Of a DNA stretch of 64,000 nucleotides, positions 1 to 8,081 are shown piece after piece. This stretch comes from an uncultured Paracoccaceae bacterium (GTDB lineage Bacteria; Pseudomonadota; Alphaproteobacteria; Rhodobacterales; Rhodobacteraceae). Under the pieces are notes generated by a model. That model had not been told where the DNA came from. It made no database searches and saw only the letters and a list, made by a program, of their open reading frames with translations. The DNA is taken from positions 1,248,001-1,312,000 of the forward strand of contig CANMVA010000001.1 in the NCBI GenBank assembly GCA_947501355.1, given 5' to 3'. A program made the translations under genes and the position numbers. Numbering within the stretch: position 1 is the first letter of the stretch; each line of letters begins with the position of its first letter.

Positions 1-1525
1 TGGGGTTCTTCATGCCGTTCTGCATGAAATACATCGCCGCCTGCTGCAGGTCTTTGGAGGCTTTCTTGAGCGGCTCCAGGAACTCGGCATTCAGCGCCTC
101 ATGGCCGCTGTTCTCCTTGATGTAGCCTTTGATCATCTCAAAGAACCCCATCACGGTCTTGCCGCCATTCAGGCCCAGTTTGCGGCCCACCAGATCCAGC
201 GACTGGATGCCGTTGGTGCCTTCATAGATCATCGTGATGCGCGCATCGCGGACGAATTGCTCCAGACCCCATTCCTGCGTGAAGCCAGACCCGCCAAGGG
301 TCTGCTGGGCCAGAACGGTCGTCTCGAAGCCTTTGTCGGTCAGGAAGCCCTTCAGAACTGGCGTCATGAGCGAGATCAGATCATCGGCTTCCTTGTCGCC
401 GTTGCGATGCGCCCGGTCGATGAGCGACGCGCCCCAGAAGGTGAATGCGCGGGCGCCTTCGATGAAACTTTTTTGATGCAGGAGGTTCCGGCGCACATCA
501 GGGTGCACAATGATCGGGTCGGCGGGCTTGTCCTCTGCCTCGGTCCCCGTCACCGCGCGGCCCTGCAGACGGTCCTGCGCAAAGGCCAAAGCGTTCTGAT
601 ACGCGACCACGCCTTGCGCATAGCCCTGCAGGCCCACGCCCAGACGCGCTTCGTTCATCATGGTGAACATCGCGCGCATACCCTTGTGCATTTCGCCGAT
701 CAAATAGCCGGTCGCGCCGTCATAGTTCATCACGCAAGTGGCGTTGCCGTGGATGCCCATCTTCTTTTCCAGACCACCACAGGAGAGCGAGTTCCGCTCG
801 CCCAGCGATCCGTCCTCGTTCACCAGGAACTTCGGCACGATGAAGAGGGAAATGCCCTTCACGCCCTCAGGCCCACCGGGGATTTTCGCTAGAACAAGGT
901 GAATGATGTTGTCGGTCAGGTCATGCTCGCCCGCCGAAATCCAGATCTTCTGGCCCGAAATCTTGTAGGTGCCGTCGTCCTGCAGCTCCGCCTTCGTGCG
1001 GATCAGACCGAGATCGGTGCCGCATTGCGGCTCGGTCAGGTTCATGGTGCCGGACCATGATCCTTCGACCATCTTCGGCAGATAGGTCGCTTTCTGCTGA
1101 TCCGAGCCATGGGCGTGGATCGCGGCATAGGCACCATGGGTCAGGCCCTGATACATGTTGAATGCCATGTTCGAGGACACGAACATCTCGCCGACAGCGG
1201 AATGCAGCAGATAGGGCATGCCCTGGCCGCCATAGTCGGGGTCCGCATCCAGCCCCATCCAGCCGCCCGCGCGCATCTGGTCGTAGGCATCCTTGAAGCC
1301 TTCGGGCGTGCGCACCACACCGTTTTCCAGCGTGCAGCCTTGCTCGTCGCCCACGGTGTTCAGCGGGGCCAGAACCTCCACCGACAGCTTGCCGGCCTCT
1401 TCCAGAACGGCACTGGTGAAATCCGGCTCAAGCTCGTCATAGCCCGGAATATCGGCCTCCGAGATTTTCAGAACGTCGTGCAGAAGATACTGCATATCTT
1501 TGGTGGGGGCGGTGTAATGCGGCAT
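1..1525 (-). CDS. Acyl-CoA dehydrogenase, DmdC-like (C-terminus outside window)
   Basis: Flavoprotein oxidising an acyl-CoA thioester to the 2-enoyl-CoA. The readable part is about 508 residues and runs off the left edge, so it belongs to the long (~590 aa) subfamily that includes the methylmercaptopropionyl-CoA dehydrogenases of roseobacters. Visible hallmarks are the [11 protein letters not shown] stretch, [12 protein letters not shown], and near the edge the [17 protein letters not shown] signature of the catalytic domain. The ATG at 1525 is preceded by GGGAG. It lies 25 bp downstream of a co-oriented MerR gene, which suggests local control of a fatty-acid or amino-acid acyl-CoA catabolic operon continuing to the left. 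The exact substrate cannot be read from sequence; DmdC is only one possibility. Confidence 0.9.
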   Translation of the reverse strand, partial: MPHYTAPTKDMQYLLHDVLKISEADIPGYDELEPDFTSAVLEEAGKLSVEVLAPLNTVGDEQGCTLENGVVRTPEGFKDAYDQMRAGGWMGLDADPDYGGQGMPYLLHSAVGEMFVSSNMAFNMYQGLTHGAYAAIHAHGSDQQKATYLPKMVEGSWSGTMNLTEPQCGTDLGLIRTKAELQDDGTYKISGQKIWISAGEHDLTDNIIHLVLAKIPGGPEGVKGISLFIVPKFLVNEDGSLGERNSLSCGGLEKKMGIHGNATCVMNYDGATGYLIGEMHKGMRAMFTMMNEARLGVGLQGYAQGVVAYQNALAFAQDRLQGRAVTGTEAEDKPADPIIVHPDVRRNLLHQKSFIEGARAFTFWGASLIDRAHRNGDKEADDLISLMTPVLKGFLTDKGFETTVLAQQTLGGSGFTQEWGLEQFVRDARITMIYEGTNGIQSLDLVGRKLGLNGGKTVMGFFEMIKGYIKENSGHEALNAEFLEPLKKASKDLQQAAMYFMQNGMKNP

Positions 1526-1538
1526 GTCTTACTCCCTT

Positions 1539-1554
1539 TTAAGACCTGTCTTAA
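1539..1554. promoter_or_regulatory. Perfect 7+2+7 inverted repeat before the acyl-CoA dehydrogenase
   Basis: TTAAGAC-CT-GTCTTAA is a perfect dyad. It overlaps the stop codon of the MerR gene and ends 14 bp before the dehydrogenase ATG. It could be an operator or a small RNA hairpin in the intercistronic spacer. No binding protein can be assigned. Confidence 0.4.
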
Positions 1555-1946
1555 CTTGCGACTTTGCGCTGAAGTTGCGCGATCATCTCGGCCCCCCAGC
1601 TCAGTTGTTCCTTCAGATCGTCGATGGCTTCGTCGAGCTCGGCACGTTGGCTTTCCATATCAGCCAGACGCTGACGGGCGATGTCATAGGTTTGTGTCAG
1701 CTGCGTAAGCTGCTGATCCCCGCGGTCATACAGATCCAGCAGCTGCCGGATCTCTTCGAGGCTGAACCCAAAGCGCTTGCCGCGCAGGATCAGCTTGAGC
1801 CGCGCGCGGTCGCGGCGGGTGAACAGACGTTTCTGGCCTTCGCGGATCGGGAACAGAAGTTCCTTCGCCTCGTAGAACCGCAACGTGCGGGGCGTGACGT
1901 TATAGGCGTCACACATTTGACGGATCGTCATGATATCGTCGGTCAT
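1551..1946 (-). CDS. MerR family transcriptional regulator (131 aa)
   Basis: DNA-binding regulator with the MerR winged helix at residues ~5-70 (IRQMCDAYNVTPRTLRFYEAK is the helix-turn-helix and first wing region) followed by a coiled-coil dimerisation helix (~75-125). There is no cysteine pair for metal binding, which fits the LiuR/SoxR-unlike MerR proteins that control acyl-CoA catabolism in Proteobacteria. It is directly upstream of and co-oriented with an acyl-CoA dehydrogenase, so it probably controls that operon. A second, similar MerR gene lies 257 bp further upstream. A possible operator is at 2015-2029. The ligand is unknown. Confidence 0.88.
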   Translation of the reverse strand: MTDDIMTIRQMCDAYNVTPRTLRFYEAKELLFPIREGQKRLFTRRDRARLKLILRGKRFGFSLEEIRQLLDLYDRGDQQLTQLTQTYDIARQRLADMESQRAELDEAIDDLKEQLSWGAEMIAQLQRKVAS

Positions 1947-2014
1947 CTCAACACTCCGGTGGCTGCATAAGTTGAGCCGGATGTCTGCATTTCAAACTGA
2001 ACTTACAAGTTTAG

Positions 2015-2029
2015 TTGACGTTGACGTAA
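2015..2029. promoter_or_regulatory. Candidate MerR operator upstream of the MerR gene
   Basis: TTGACGTTGACGTAA contains the dyad ACGT-TG-ACGT and resembles the TTxACGT-type sites I recall for LiuR-like MerR regulators of branched-chain acyl-CoA catabolism. It sits 69 bp upstream of the MerR start, in a region rich in further GTTGACG words. The assignment is inference from pattern and context. Confidence 0.4.
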
Positions 2030-2203
2030 CTGTAACGCCGCGTCACTTTTAGGTTGACGAAAGGTTAGGTGCGTTTCCCTAGGGTCAGGCGCAATAAAAT
2101 GAGGTGCTCAAAGCGCTTTGAATTGATGCAAACGGATGTTTAGACGATGGCGGACTCATCAAAAACAGGGAAAAGAGCGCCCGTTTGCACCCGTCGGACT
2201 GAC

Positions 2204-2572
2204 TTATTGCAGCTCTGTTTTCACCCCGTCGCGGAGCCGTTCCAGCTCGGCGATCGTCTCGTCGAGCTGTTTGCGCTGGTCGGCAAGCTCGGCCAGTTGC
2301 CCGTCCGCCAACTCAATCCAGGCGCGCATTTGCGCTTCGGTGCCTTCATGTTCATAGATCAACAGCCATTGCCGGATATCCTCCAGCGAGAAGCCAAAGC
2401 GGCGGCCGCGCAGGATCAGTGTCATGCGCGCACATTCGCGCGGGCCGTAAAACCGCGAGCGGCCTTCGCGTTCGGGCTGCAACAGCTCGATATACTCGTA
2501 ATAGCGCAGCGTCCGTGGCGTCACGTCGAACTTCGCGCACATCTCTTTGAATGAAATGCGGGTGTCTGACAT
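2204..2572 (-). CDS. MerR family transcriptional regulator (122 aa)
   Basis: A second MerR-type regulator, clearly a paralogue of the neighbour at 1551-1946 (shared VTPRTLRYYE, LILRGRRFGFSLEDIRQ). The N-terminal winged helix spans ~6-72 and a C-terminal coiled coil spans ~85-120. The ATG at 2572 is chosen because AAGGAGGA lies five bases upstream; the open frame continues 16 codons further without a comparable ribosome site. No metal-binding cysteines are present, so an organic ligand such as an acyl-CoA is more likely than a metal. Its target may be the same fatty-acid operon, or its own gene. Confidence 0.87.
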   Translation of the reverse strand: MSDTRISFKEMCAKFDVTPRTLRYYEYIELLQPEREGRSRFYGPRECARMTLILRGRRFGFSLEDIRQWLLIYEHEGTEAQMRAWIELADGQLAELADQRKQLDETIAELERLRDGVKTELQ

Positions 2573-2709
2573 GTCGCTCCTCCTTGATCTAAGGCTACTT
2601 TGCTGCGCTCTGAGGCACAAGTCTTACGGCGTCCGAAGGTTCCAGTTTGCGCTTGTGCCGGGCGCAGCGCAGGGCAAAGATGCTATCAGCGAAAGACAAG
2701 GCACTCCCC

Positions 2710-3132
2710 ATGGTCGACAAAGCCACCATCGCCCGACAGTTCATCGAGGCGATTCCACACTCCAAAGCATTGGGCATGGTCCTGACAGAAATCGGCGATG
2801 GGATGGCCGAGATTCTCATGGCCTATAACCCGGCGCTGGTGGGCGACCCGCAGACCGGCGTCATTCATGGCGGCGCGGTCTCGGCGCTGATGGACACTTG
2901 CGGCGGGGCTGCCGTCATGAGCCACCCGGATGCCCCCGCGGGGACGGCGACGATTGACTTGCGCATCGACTATATGCGCGGCGCGACCCCCGGTCAGTCG
3001 ATCCGGGCGCGGGCGGAATGCTATCACATCACCCGATCTGTCGCTTTCGTGCGGGCCACGGCTTATGACGATGACGCGGACAAGCCCGTTGCGACGGCCT
3101 CCGGTGCCTTCACGGTGGAGCGGGCCAAATGA
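2710..3132 (+). CDS. PaaI family hotdog thioesterase (140 aa)
   Basis: Predicted acyl-CoA thioesterase. The single hotdog domain covers most of the protein. The HGGAVSALMDTCGG segment (~residues 54-67) is the PaaI-type active-site helix, with Asp or Glu following HGG, and TATIDLRIDYMRGA is the central strand. The ATG at 2710 was chosen; in-frame starts at 2680 (ATG) and 2647 (TTG) remain possible. Its stop overlaps the start of a second hotdog gene by 4 bp, and that gene in turn overlaps a MATE exporter, so the three form one translationally coupled operon. A role in hydrolysing stray or xenobiotic acyl-CoAs, as for PaaI in phenylacetate degradation, is inference. Confidence 0.85.
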   Translation: MVDKATIARQFIEAIPHSKALGMVLTEIGDGMAEILMAYNPALVGDPQTGVIHGGAVSALMDTCGGAAVMSHPDAPAGTATIDLRIDYMRGATPGQSIRARAECYHITRSVAFVRATAYDDDADKPVATASGAFTVERAK

Positions 3133-3647
3133 GCCGCCGCAAGCCCGAGCCCGTCCAGATCGTCAAGCAACGGCGCGATGCAGCGCTCGCTGCGTTGGTC
3201 GGTGGGGTGCCCTATATCCAGTTCATGGGCATCGGTGTGCAGCGCCGGGGCGACGAACTGACAGCCACGATGACCTTTGATGAAAAGCTGATCGGCAACC
3301 CGCTGCTGCCCGCGCTGCATGGGGGGGCAACGGCGGCCTTTCTGGAAGTCACCGCGATGATCGAAATCAGCTGGGCCATGCTGTGGAGCGATATCGAAAG
3401 CGGTGCCATCGACGTCGAAACCCTTGTGGCGGGCGATCTACCGCGCCTGCCCAAGACCATCGACTTCACGGTAGACTATCTGCGCTCTGGTCTGCCGCGC
3501 GATGCCTATGCGCGCGCGAAGGTCACCCGCTCGGGACGGCGCTATGCTTCGGTCCAGGTGGAGGCCTGGCAGGACAATCGCGACAGGCTTTTCGCACAGG
3601 CGACGTGCCACTTTCTGATGCCGACGCAACCGACCGGGGCGCAATGA
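3129..3647 (+). CDS. PaaI family hotdog thioesterase, second copy (172 aa)
   Basis: Second hotdog-fold thioesterase in tandem, starting within the stop of the first (ATGA overlap). The active-site region reads LHGGATAAFLEVTAMIE, and the central strand TIDFTVDYLRSGLPRDAYA matches its neighbour. It carries an insertion of roughly 25 residues between the helix and the central strand (around residues 85-115). The two proteins have probably diverged from a duplication and may form a heteromer or have different chain preferences; that is inference. The gene ends in another ATGA overlap with the MATE exporter gene. Confidence 0.85.
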   Translation: MSRRKPEPVQIVKQRRDAALAALVGGVPYIQFMGIGVQRRGDELTATMTFDEKLIGNPLLPALHGGATAAFLEVTAMIEISWAMLWSDIESGAIDVETLVAGDLPRLPKTIDFTVDYLRSGLPRDAYARAKVTRSGRRYASVQVEAWQDNRDRLFAQATCHFLMPTQPTGAQ

Positions 3648-4963
3648 CGGCTCAGGTTGCGGGGCCGCTGACCCACCGCCGGGTTCTCAAGATCGCCCTG
3701 CCCATTGTCCTGTCGAACGCCACGGTGCCGATCCTTGGCGCTGTCGACACCGGCGTCGTGGGCCAGCTTGGTGATCCGGTTCCCATCGGCGCCGTTGGCA
3801 TCGGCGCGATCATCATGACTGGGATTTACTGGATTTTCGGCTTCCTGCGGATGGGTACTGCGGGTCTGACAGCCCAGGCCCGTGGGGCGGAGGATGACGA
3901 CGAGGTCGCAGCGTTGCTGTCGCGGGCGCTTCTCATCGCATTTTCTGCGGGAACGGTGCTGATCGCCTTTCAAACGCTGATCTTCGCAGGTGCCTTCGCC
4001 CTTTCGCCTGCCACGCCCGAGGTCGAGGCACTGGCGCGCGACTATATGCAGATCCGCGTCTTCTCGGCCCCCGCTGCGATTGCGCTTTACGGGATCACTG
4101 GCTGGCTGATCGCGCAGGAACGCACAGGCGCGGTGTTGATCCTTCAGCTCTGGATGAACGGGTTGAATATCTTGCTCAGCATCTGGTTTGTCCTCGGACT
4201 TGGCTGGGGTGTCGAAGGGGTGGCGCTGGCCACCTTCATCGCGGAATGGAGCGCGCTGGCCCTTGGCCTCTGGCTCTGTCGCGATGCGTTTGCCGGAACG
4301 GCGTGGCGGGCGGCGCAAAACGTCTTTGATCGGCTGCGGCTGATCCGCATGGCGAAGGTCAACAGCGACATTCTGATCCGCTCTGTCCTGTTGCAGGCGA
4401 TCTTCGTGTCGTTCCTGTTCATGGGGTCTGACTTCGGCAATGTGGACCTTGCCGCCAATCAGATCTTGCTGCAGTTCCTCTACATTACCGCGTATGCGAT
4501 GGATGGTTTTGCCTTCGCGGCGGAGGCTCTGGTGGGCTCTGCGATGGGGGCCAAAGCGCCTGCGCGGGTCCGGCGCGCATCACTTCTCAGCTCTGCGTGG
4601 GGGTTGATCGTCTGCGGCGTGCTGGGGCTGAGCTTTGCAGTCTTTGGCGGGACCGTGATCGACATCATGACCACCGCACCGGAGGTGCGCGAGGCGGCAA
4701 GGGTATATCTGATCTACATGGTGCTCGCGCCCTTTCTCGGGGTTGCGGCCTGGATGCTGGATGGCATTTTCATCGGGGCAACGCGCACGGGTGATATGCG
4801 CAACATGATGATCCTGTCTGCCATCGTCTATCTTGTGGCCTTGCTGACACTCGTCCCGGCCTTCGGCAATCACGGGCTCTGGGCGGCGCTGCTGATCAGC
4901 TTTGTGGCGCGCGGGGTCACGCTTGGCGTTCGCTATCCCGCCTTGGAACGGGCCGCTGCGTGA
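3644..4963 (+). CDS. MATE family efflux transporter, DinF-like (439 aa)
   Basis: Cation-antiporting multidrug and toxin extrusion protein of the inner membrane. About twelve hydrophobic segments are visible, in two similar halves; the first half begins RVLKIALPIVLSNATVPILGAVDTGVVGQLG, abbreviated here to its typical LPIVLSNATVPILGAVDT core. The start at 3644 overlaps the preceding thioesterase stop by 4 bp; the open frame extends further upstream only as a shadow of that gene. The length is usual for the DinF branch. Coupling to thioesterases hints at export of a small acid or aromatic product, but the substrate is unknown. A palindromic hairpin follows two bases after the stop. Confidence 0.9.
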   Translation: MTAQVAGPLTHRRVLKIALPIVLSNATVPILGAVDTGVVGQLGDPVPIGAVGIGAIIMTGIYWIFGFLRMGTAGLTAQARGAEDDDEVAALLSRALLIAFSAGTVLIAFQTLIFAGAFALSPATPEVEALARDYMQIRVFSAPAAIALYGITGWLIAQERTGAVLILQLWMNGLNILLSIWFVLGLGWGVEGVALATFIAEWSALALGLWLCRDAFAGTAWRAAQNVFDRLRLIRMAKVNSDILIRSVLLQAIFVSFLFMGSDFGNVDLAANQILLQFLYITAYAMDGFAFAAEALVGSAMGAKAPARVRRASLLSSAWGLIVCGVLGLSFAVFGGTVIDIMTTAPEVREAARVYLIYMVLAPFLGVAAWMLDGIFIGATRTGDMRNMMILSAIVYLVALLTLVPAFGNHGLWAALLISFVARGVTLGVRYPALERAAA

Positions 4964-4964
4964 C

Positions 4965-4980
4965 GTTCCCCGCGGGGAAC
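4965..4980 (+). terminator. Hairpin after the thioesterase-MATE operon
   Basis: GTTCCCCGCGGGGAAC is a perfect 16-bp palindrome one base after the MATE stop codon. No clean T run follows (ACTTTGT), so it is either a weak intrinsic terminator or a 3' stabiliser. Confidence 0.5.
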
Positions 4981-5157
4981 ACTTTGTAAACAAAGACTTA
5001 ACGGGTGCGCTGGGTCTTGCGGTATCACCATAAGTATTTGCCGCAAAGGTGAAGGGAACACCCGCCGCCCGTTAACCTTTACGCGCGCTTTCCCCTTTGC
5101 CTTAGGACGCCAAGACCCGAAGCCGCATTGCTTTTCGCGTCATGACCCATTGCCATT

Positions 5158-5190
5158 CGCTTTTTCAAAATATCCCCGCCGGAGGCGCCT
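5158..5190 (-). repeat. Rhodobacterales-type intergenic element after arsC
   Basis: Read on the minus strand, just after the arsC stop, the sequence runs GCGCCTCCGGCGGGGATATT followed by a short A-rich tail. I recall very similar GCCTCCGGCGGGGATATTT words scattered at the 3' ends of genes in many roseobacter genomes. The function is unknown; a termination or RNA-processing role is a guess. The remainder of the 228-bp spacer from 4964 to 5191 holds no gene. Confidence 0.4.
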
Positions 5191-5191
5191 G

Positions 5192-5533
5192 TCAGAGGAT
5201 GTCAAACACCCGTTCGGGCGGTCTGGCGATCACGGCCTGGTCCTTTGCAAAGACGATCGGGCGCTCGATCAGGATGGGATGCGCGGCCATCATGCCCAGC
5301 AGCGCGTCGTCCGGGGCGGTCTCGCTGATCTCAAGTTCTTTGAACAGCTTCTCGCCGGTGCGCATCATCTCGATGGCGCGCCGCCCCAGCGTGTCGCGGG
5401 TCAGGGTCAGCTCGGTCAGTGAGGGCGCATCGTCCAGGTATTTGCGCACGGTGACCTCTTCGCCGCGCTCTTCGAGCAAGGCCAGTGCCTGGCGCGATTT
5501 CGAGCAGCGCGGATTGTGCCAGATCGTGATCAT
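5192..5533 (-). CDS. arsC: Arsenate reductase ArsC, glutaredoxin-linked type (113 aa)
   Basis: Thioredoxin-fold protein reducing arsenate to arsenite with glutathione/glutaredoxin. The active-site motif HX3CX3R is intact (His6, Cys10, Arg14 in HNPRCSKSR), which identifies the ArsC/YffB/Spx superfamily; the second signature with RP follows near residue 90 (ILIERPIV). The ATG at 5533 overlaps the pyrD stop by 4 bp and has AAGGAG upstream, so it is translated from the pyrD message; a TTG two codons earlier is unlikely. No arsenite pump or ArsR is nearby, so a housekeeping reductase role is as plausible as arsenic resistance. Confidence 0.9.
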   Translation of the reverse strand: MITIWHNPRCSKSRQALALLEERGEEVTVRKYLDDAPSLTELTLTRDTLGRRAIEMMRTGEKLFKELEISETAPDDALLGMMAAHPILIERPIVFAKDQAVIARPPERVFDIL

Positions 5534-6576
5534 GTCCAACGCTCCTTTTCGGTGCCGACAGCCTCGGCGACAGTGGCAAACCCGTCGCGCGCGAGCAGCG
5601 TGTCGAGGCCCCGCGCGATGTCGCCTGCAAGGCTGATGCCGTGATAGACCATGGCGGTATAAAGCTGCGCCGCCGACGCGCCGGCCTTGATCTTGGTATA
5701 GGCGTCTTCGGCGGAGGCGATCCCGCCCACGCCGATCAAGGGCAGGTCGGTCAGCGTGGCCAGACGGGCCAGCACGCGGGTCGATTTCTCAAAAAGCGGC
5801 GCGCCGGAGAGGCCGCCTTTTTCATCGCGATGGGGGCTGCGCAGATCGTCGCGCGCGAGCGTCGTGTTCGTCGCAATGATCGCGTCGATCTTCGCCTCAG
5901 TCGCCACCTCGGCAATCTCGGTCAGTTCGGTGTCGCTTAGATCAGGGGCGATTTTCAGAAAGACCGGGCAGGGCGTGGCACCACGCGCGTCCATGACGCC
6001 TTTCAGTAGTGCGGCAAGGGCGGCTTTGCCCTGCAGATCGCGCAGCTTTTCGGTGTTGGGCGAGGAGACATTGACGGTCGCAAAAGCGACATGGCGTGCA
6101 CAATGGGCCAGCACTTGTGCAAAATCTGCAGCCCGGTCGGCGCTGTCCTTGTTGGCCCCCAGATTGAGGCCGATCACGGCGTTTTTGGGGCCAGCTACGA
6201 GGCGCGCGCAGATCGCCTCCATCCCGTCATTGTTAAAGCCGAAGCGGTTGATCGCGGCGCGATCCTCGGTCAGGCGAAAGAGACGCGGTTTGGGGTTGCC
6301 CGGTTGCGGGCGCGGGGTCGCGGCGCCGACTTCCAGAAAGCCAAAGCCTGCCCGCGCGAGCGGTCCAAGCGCTTCCGCGTTTTTGTCGAAGCCGGCGGCA
6401 AGGCCGACGGGGTTGGGCAGGTCGAGACCGGCCAAACTCGTGCGCAAACGCGGGCTGGTCACCGGGCCCGCCTTCGGGCCAAGCCCGGCATTGAGCGCTT
6501 TCAGTGCCATGCCATGGGCGGCTTCTGGGTCCATGCGGCGCAGGGCGCGCAGGCCGATTTGTTCGATCAGGCTCAT
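5530..6576 (-). CDS. pyrD: Dihydroorotate dehydrogenase (quinone), class 2 (348 aa)
   Basis: Membrane-associated FMN enzyme that oxidises dihydroorotate to orotate in pyrimidine synthesis, passing electrons to ubiquinone. Class 2 is indicated by the N-terminal amphipathic extension (residues ~1-35) and by [33 protein letters not shown] and the FMN-binding VNVSSPNT and GVGGI segments. The length is normal. The gene starts inside the stop of the DUF952 gene and ends inside the start of arsC, giving a three-gene coupled operon on the minus strand. Confidence 0.97.
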   Translation of the reverse strand: MSLIEQIGLRALRRMDPEAAHGMALKALNAGLGPKAGPVTSPRLRTSLAGLDLPNPVGLAAGFDKNAEALGPLARAGFGFLEVGAATPRPQPGNPKPRLFRLTEDRAAINRFGFNNDGMEAICARLVAGPKNAVIGLNLGANKDSADRAADFAQVLAHCARHVAFATVNVSSPNTEKLRDLQGKAALAALLKGVMDARGATPCPVFLKIAPDLSDTELTEIAEVATEAKIDAIIATNTTLARDDLRSPHRDEKGGLSGAPLFEKSTRVLARLATLTDLPLIGVGGIASAEDAYTKIKAGASAAQLYTAMVYHGISLAGDIARGLDTLLARDGFATVAEAVGTEKERWT

Positions 6577-6908
6577 GGGATCAGATCGGGGAAGACATGG
6601 GCGCCGCCCTCAAGCGGCAGGGGCGCCGTCCAGAGGATATCCGCCGTCGTCAGTTCCCGGTAGAGATGCGGGAAGAGGGCACCACCGCGTGAGGCCTCCC
6701 ACTTCAGCGGCTCCAGCAGGTTGGCCTCAAGCGCGGCCAGCACCAGATCACTTTCGCCTGTGAAATGCTTGGCGGCGGTCTCGCGCGCCTGTTCGGCGGT
6801 TGAGAAATGGATGTAGCCATCGGCCACATCAATCGGCGCTCCGGTCGTGGTGCCGGTGGCCTCAAGCGCTGCCCATTCGTCGGCACGGAAAATCTTGTAA
6901 ATCAGCAT
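6573..6908 (-). CDS. DUF952 family protein (111 aa)
   Basis: Small cytoplasmic protein of the DUF952 family, recognised from [15 protein letters not shown] at the start, the [10 protein letters not shown] segment (~32-42) and the [11 protein letters not shown] strand near the end. The fold is related to ADP-ribosyltransferase-like/glutathione-S-transferase-associated domains in some annotations, but no reaction has been shown that I know of. The ATG at 6908 is preferred over an upstream extension because the domain begins there. It overlaps pyrD by 4 bp and so leads the pyrD-arsC operon. Confidence 0.85.
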   Translation of the reverse strand: MLIYKIFRADEWAALEATGTTTGAPIDVADGYIHFSTAEQARETAAKHFTGESDLVLAALEANLLEPLKWEASRGGALFPHLYRELTTADILWTAPLPLEGGAHVFPDLIP

Positions 6909-6980
6909 AGGGTGGGGATGCCTTGGCGCGCGCGCGAGGTCAAGGTTTCGCCGCATGGCGCGGCTGGATATAGAAGGGGC

Positions 6981-7628
6981 ATGTGCGGAAGATTTGTCAC
7001 CACGAAACCGACCGATGAGCTCGCTCAGATGTTTGACGCAGGTCCGGCAAATGACATGCCGGAGGTGCCGGATTTCAACGTTTGTCCGACCGACCAGCTG
7101 GCGGTGGTCGTGGCGGGGCGCAAGCTGGTGTCGATGCGCTGGGGGTTCCTACCCAGCTGGTACAAAACGCCCAGCGATGGCCCGCTGCTGATCAACGCGC
7201 GGGCCGAAACGATTGCGGAAAAGCCCGCGTTTCGAGAGGCCTGCCGCGCGCGGCGCTGTCTGATCCCGGCGACGGGGTTTTATGAATGGACCAAGGATGC
7301 AGACGGCAATCGCCTGCCCTGGTATATCGCGCCGACAGATGGGCCGCTGACCTTCGCAGGCGTCTGGCAGGTCTGGGAACGCGACGGTGCGCGCCACGTC
7401 ACCTGCGCGATTGTCACCACAGCAGCCAATCAGGCGATGTCAGCGATCCATCACCGCATGCCCGTCACGCTCAGCCCGGATCAATGGGCGCTCTGGCTGG
7501 GCGAGCAGGGAAAAGGGGCGGCGCGCCTGATGACCGCCGCGCCAGAAGACCGGTTCGCCTTTCATAGGGTCGGTCCGGCGGTCAATTCCAACCGTGCTCT
7601 TGGCGCGGACTTGATCGAACCGCTGTAA
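6981..7628 (+). CDS. SRAP-family abasic-site DNA-protein crosslinking protein (YedK/HMCES-like, 215 aa)
   Basis: Protects abasic sites in single-stranded DNA by forming a thiazolidine crosslink through its N-terminal cysteine. Cys2 directly follows Met1 (MCGRF), as catalysis requires, which fixes the start at 6981. The other conserved residues are present: Asn72 (INARAET), Glu102 (GFYEW) and the His pair 157-158 (IHHRMP). The length matches E. coli YedK. It is divergently placed from the DUF952-pyrD operon, with 72 bp between starts. No lexA or SOS-box gene is adjacent. Confidence 0.95.
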   Translation: MCGRFVTTKPTDELAQMFDAGPANDMPEVPDFNVCPTDQLAVVVAGRKLVSMRWGFLPSWYKTPSDGPLLINARAETIAEKPAFREACRARRCLIPATGFYEWTKDADGNRLPWYIAPTDGPLTFAGVWQVWERDGARHVTCAIVTTAANQAMSAIHHRMPVTLSPDQWALWLGEQGKGAARLMTAAPEDRFAFHRVGPAVNSNRALGADLIEPL

Positions 7629-7685
7629 CGGGCCAGTTATAGGCAGACCCGGTGCGAAGCCGGGCGAATGCAGGAGGCGAAAGCA

Positions 7686-8075
7686 ATGGGTGCAGGCGGA
7701 ACGCAAGGCGGCACGGGGCAGTTTCTGATCGCCGTGGCAATGATGATCGGCGGCGGCTATCTGCTGCTGGAGAATATCGTGGTGCAGCCGGTCTTCGGCT
7801 TCGGGATGGTCGCGTTCTCGGTCGGGGGGATCGGAGTGACCACGGGGATGGTGTTGATCCCCTTCATGTTCGGCATCGGCATGATCTTTTACAATGCGCG
7901 CAACTGGCTGGGCTGGTTGCTGGCAGGGGGCGCGTTGCTGGCGATGATTTTCGGCGTGATCTCGAACATCACGCTGCAATTTGCCCGGATCAGCGCGTTT
8001 GACCTGATCGTGATCCTCGTGCTGCTGGTCGGCGGGATCGGGCTTTTCCTGCGGTCGATCAAGGCGCAGGGCTAG
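7686..8075 (+). CDS. Small integral membrane protein, unknown function (129 aa)
   Basis: Not assigned to a family. Four hydrophobic segments are visible (about residues 12-32, 35-62, 70-90 and 98-120) with a short basic C-terminus (LRSIKAQG). The start at 7686 is chosen because AGGAGG lies eight bases upstream; an ATG at 7668 would put that site inside the gene. Glycine-rich helices and a near absence of charges in the core suggest a tightly packed inner-membrane protein. It ends only six bases before the convergent glycosyltransferase gene. No function is proposed. Confidence 0.7.
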   Translation: MGAGGTQGGTGQFLIAVAMMIGGGYLLLENIVVQPVFGFGMVAFSVGGIGVTTGMVLIPFMFGIGMIFYNARNWLGWLLAGGALLAMIFGVISNITLQFARISAFDLIVILVLLVGGIGLFLRSIKAQG

Positions 8076-8081
8076 CCCAAC

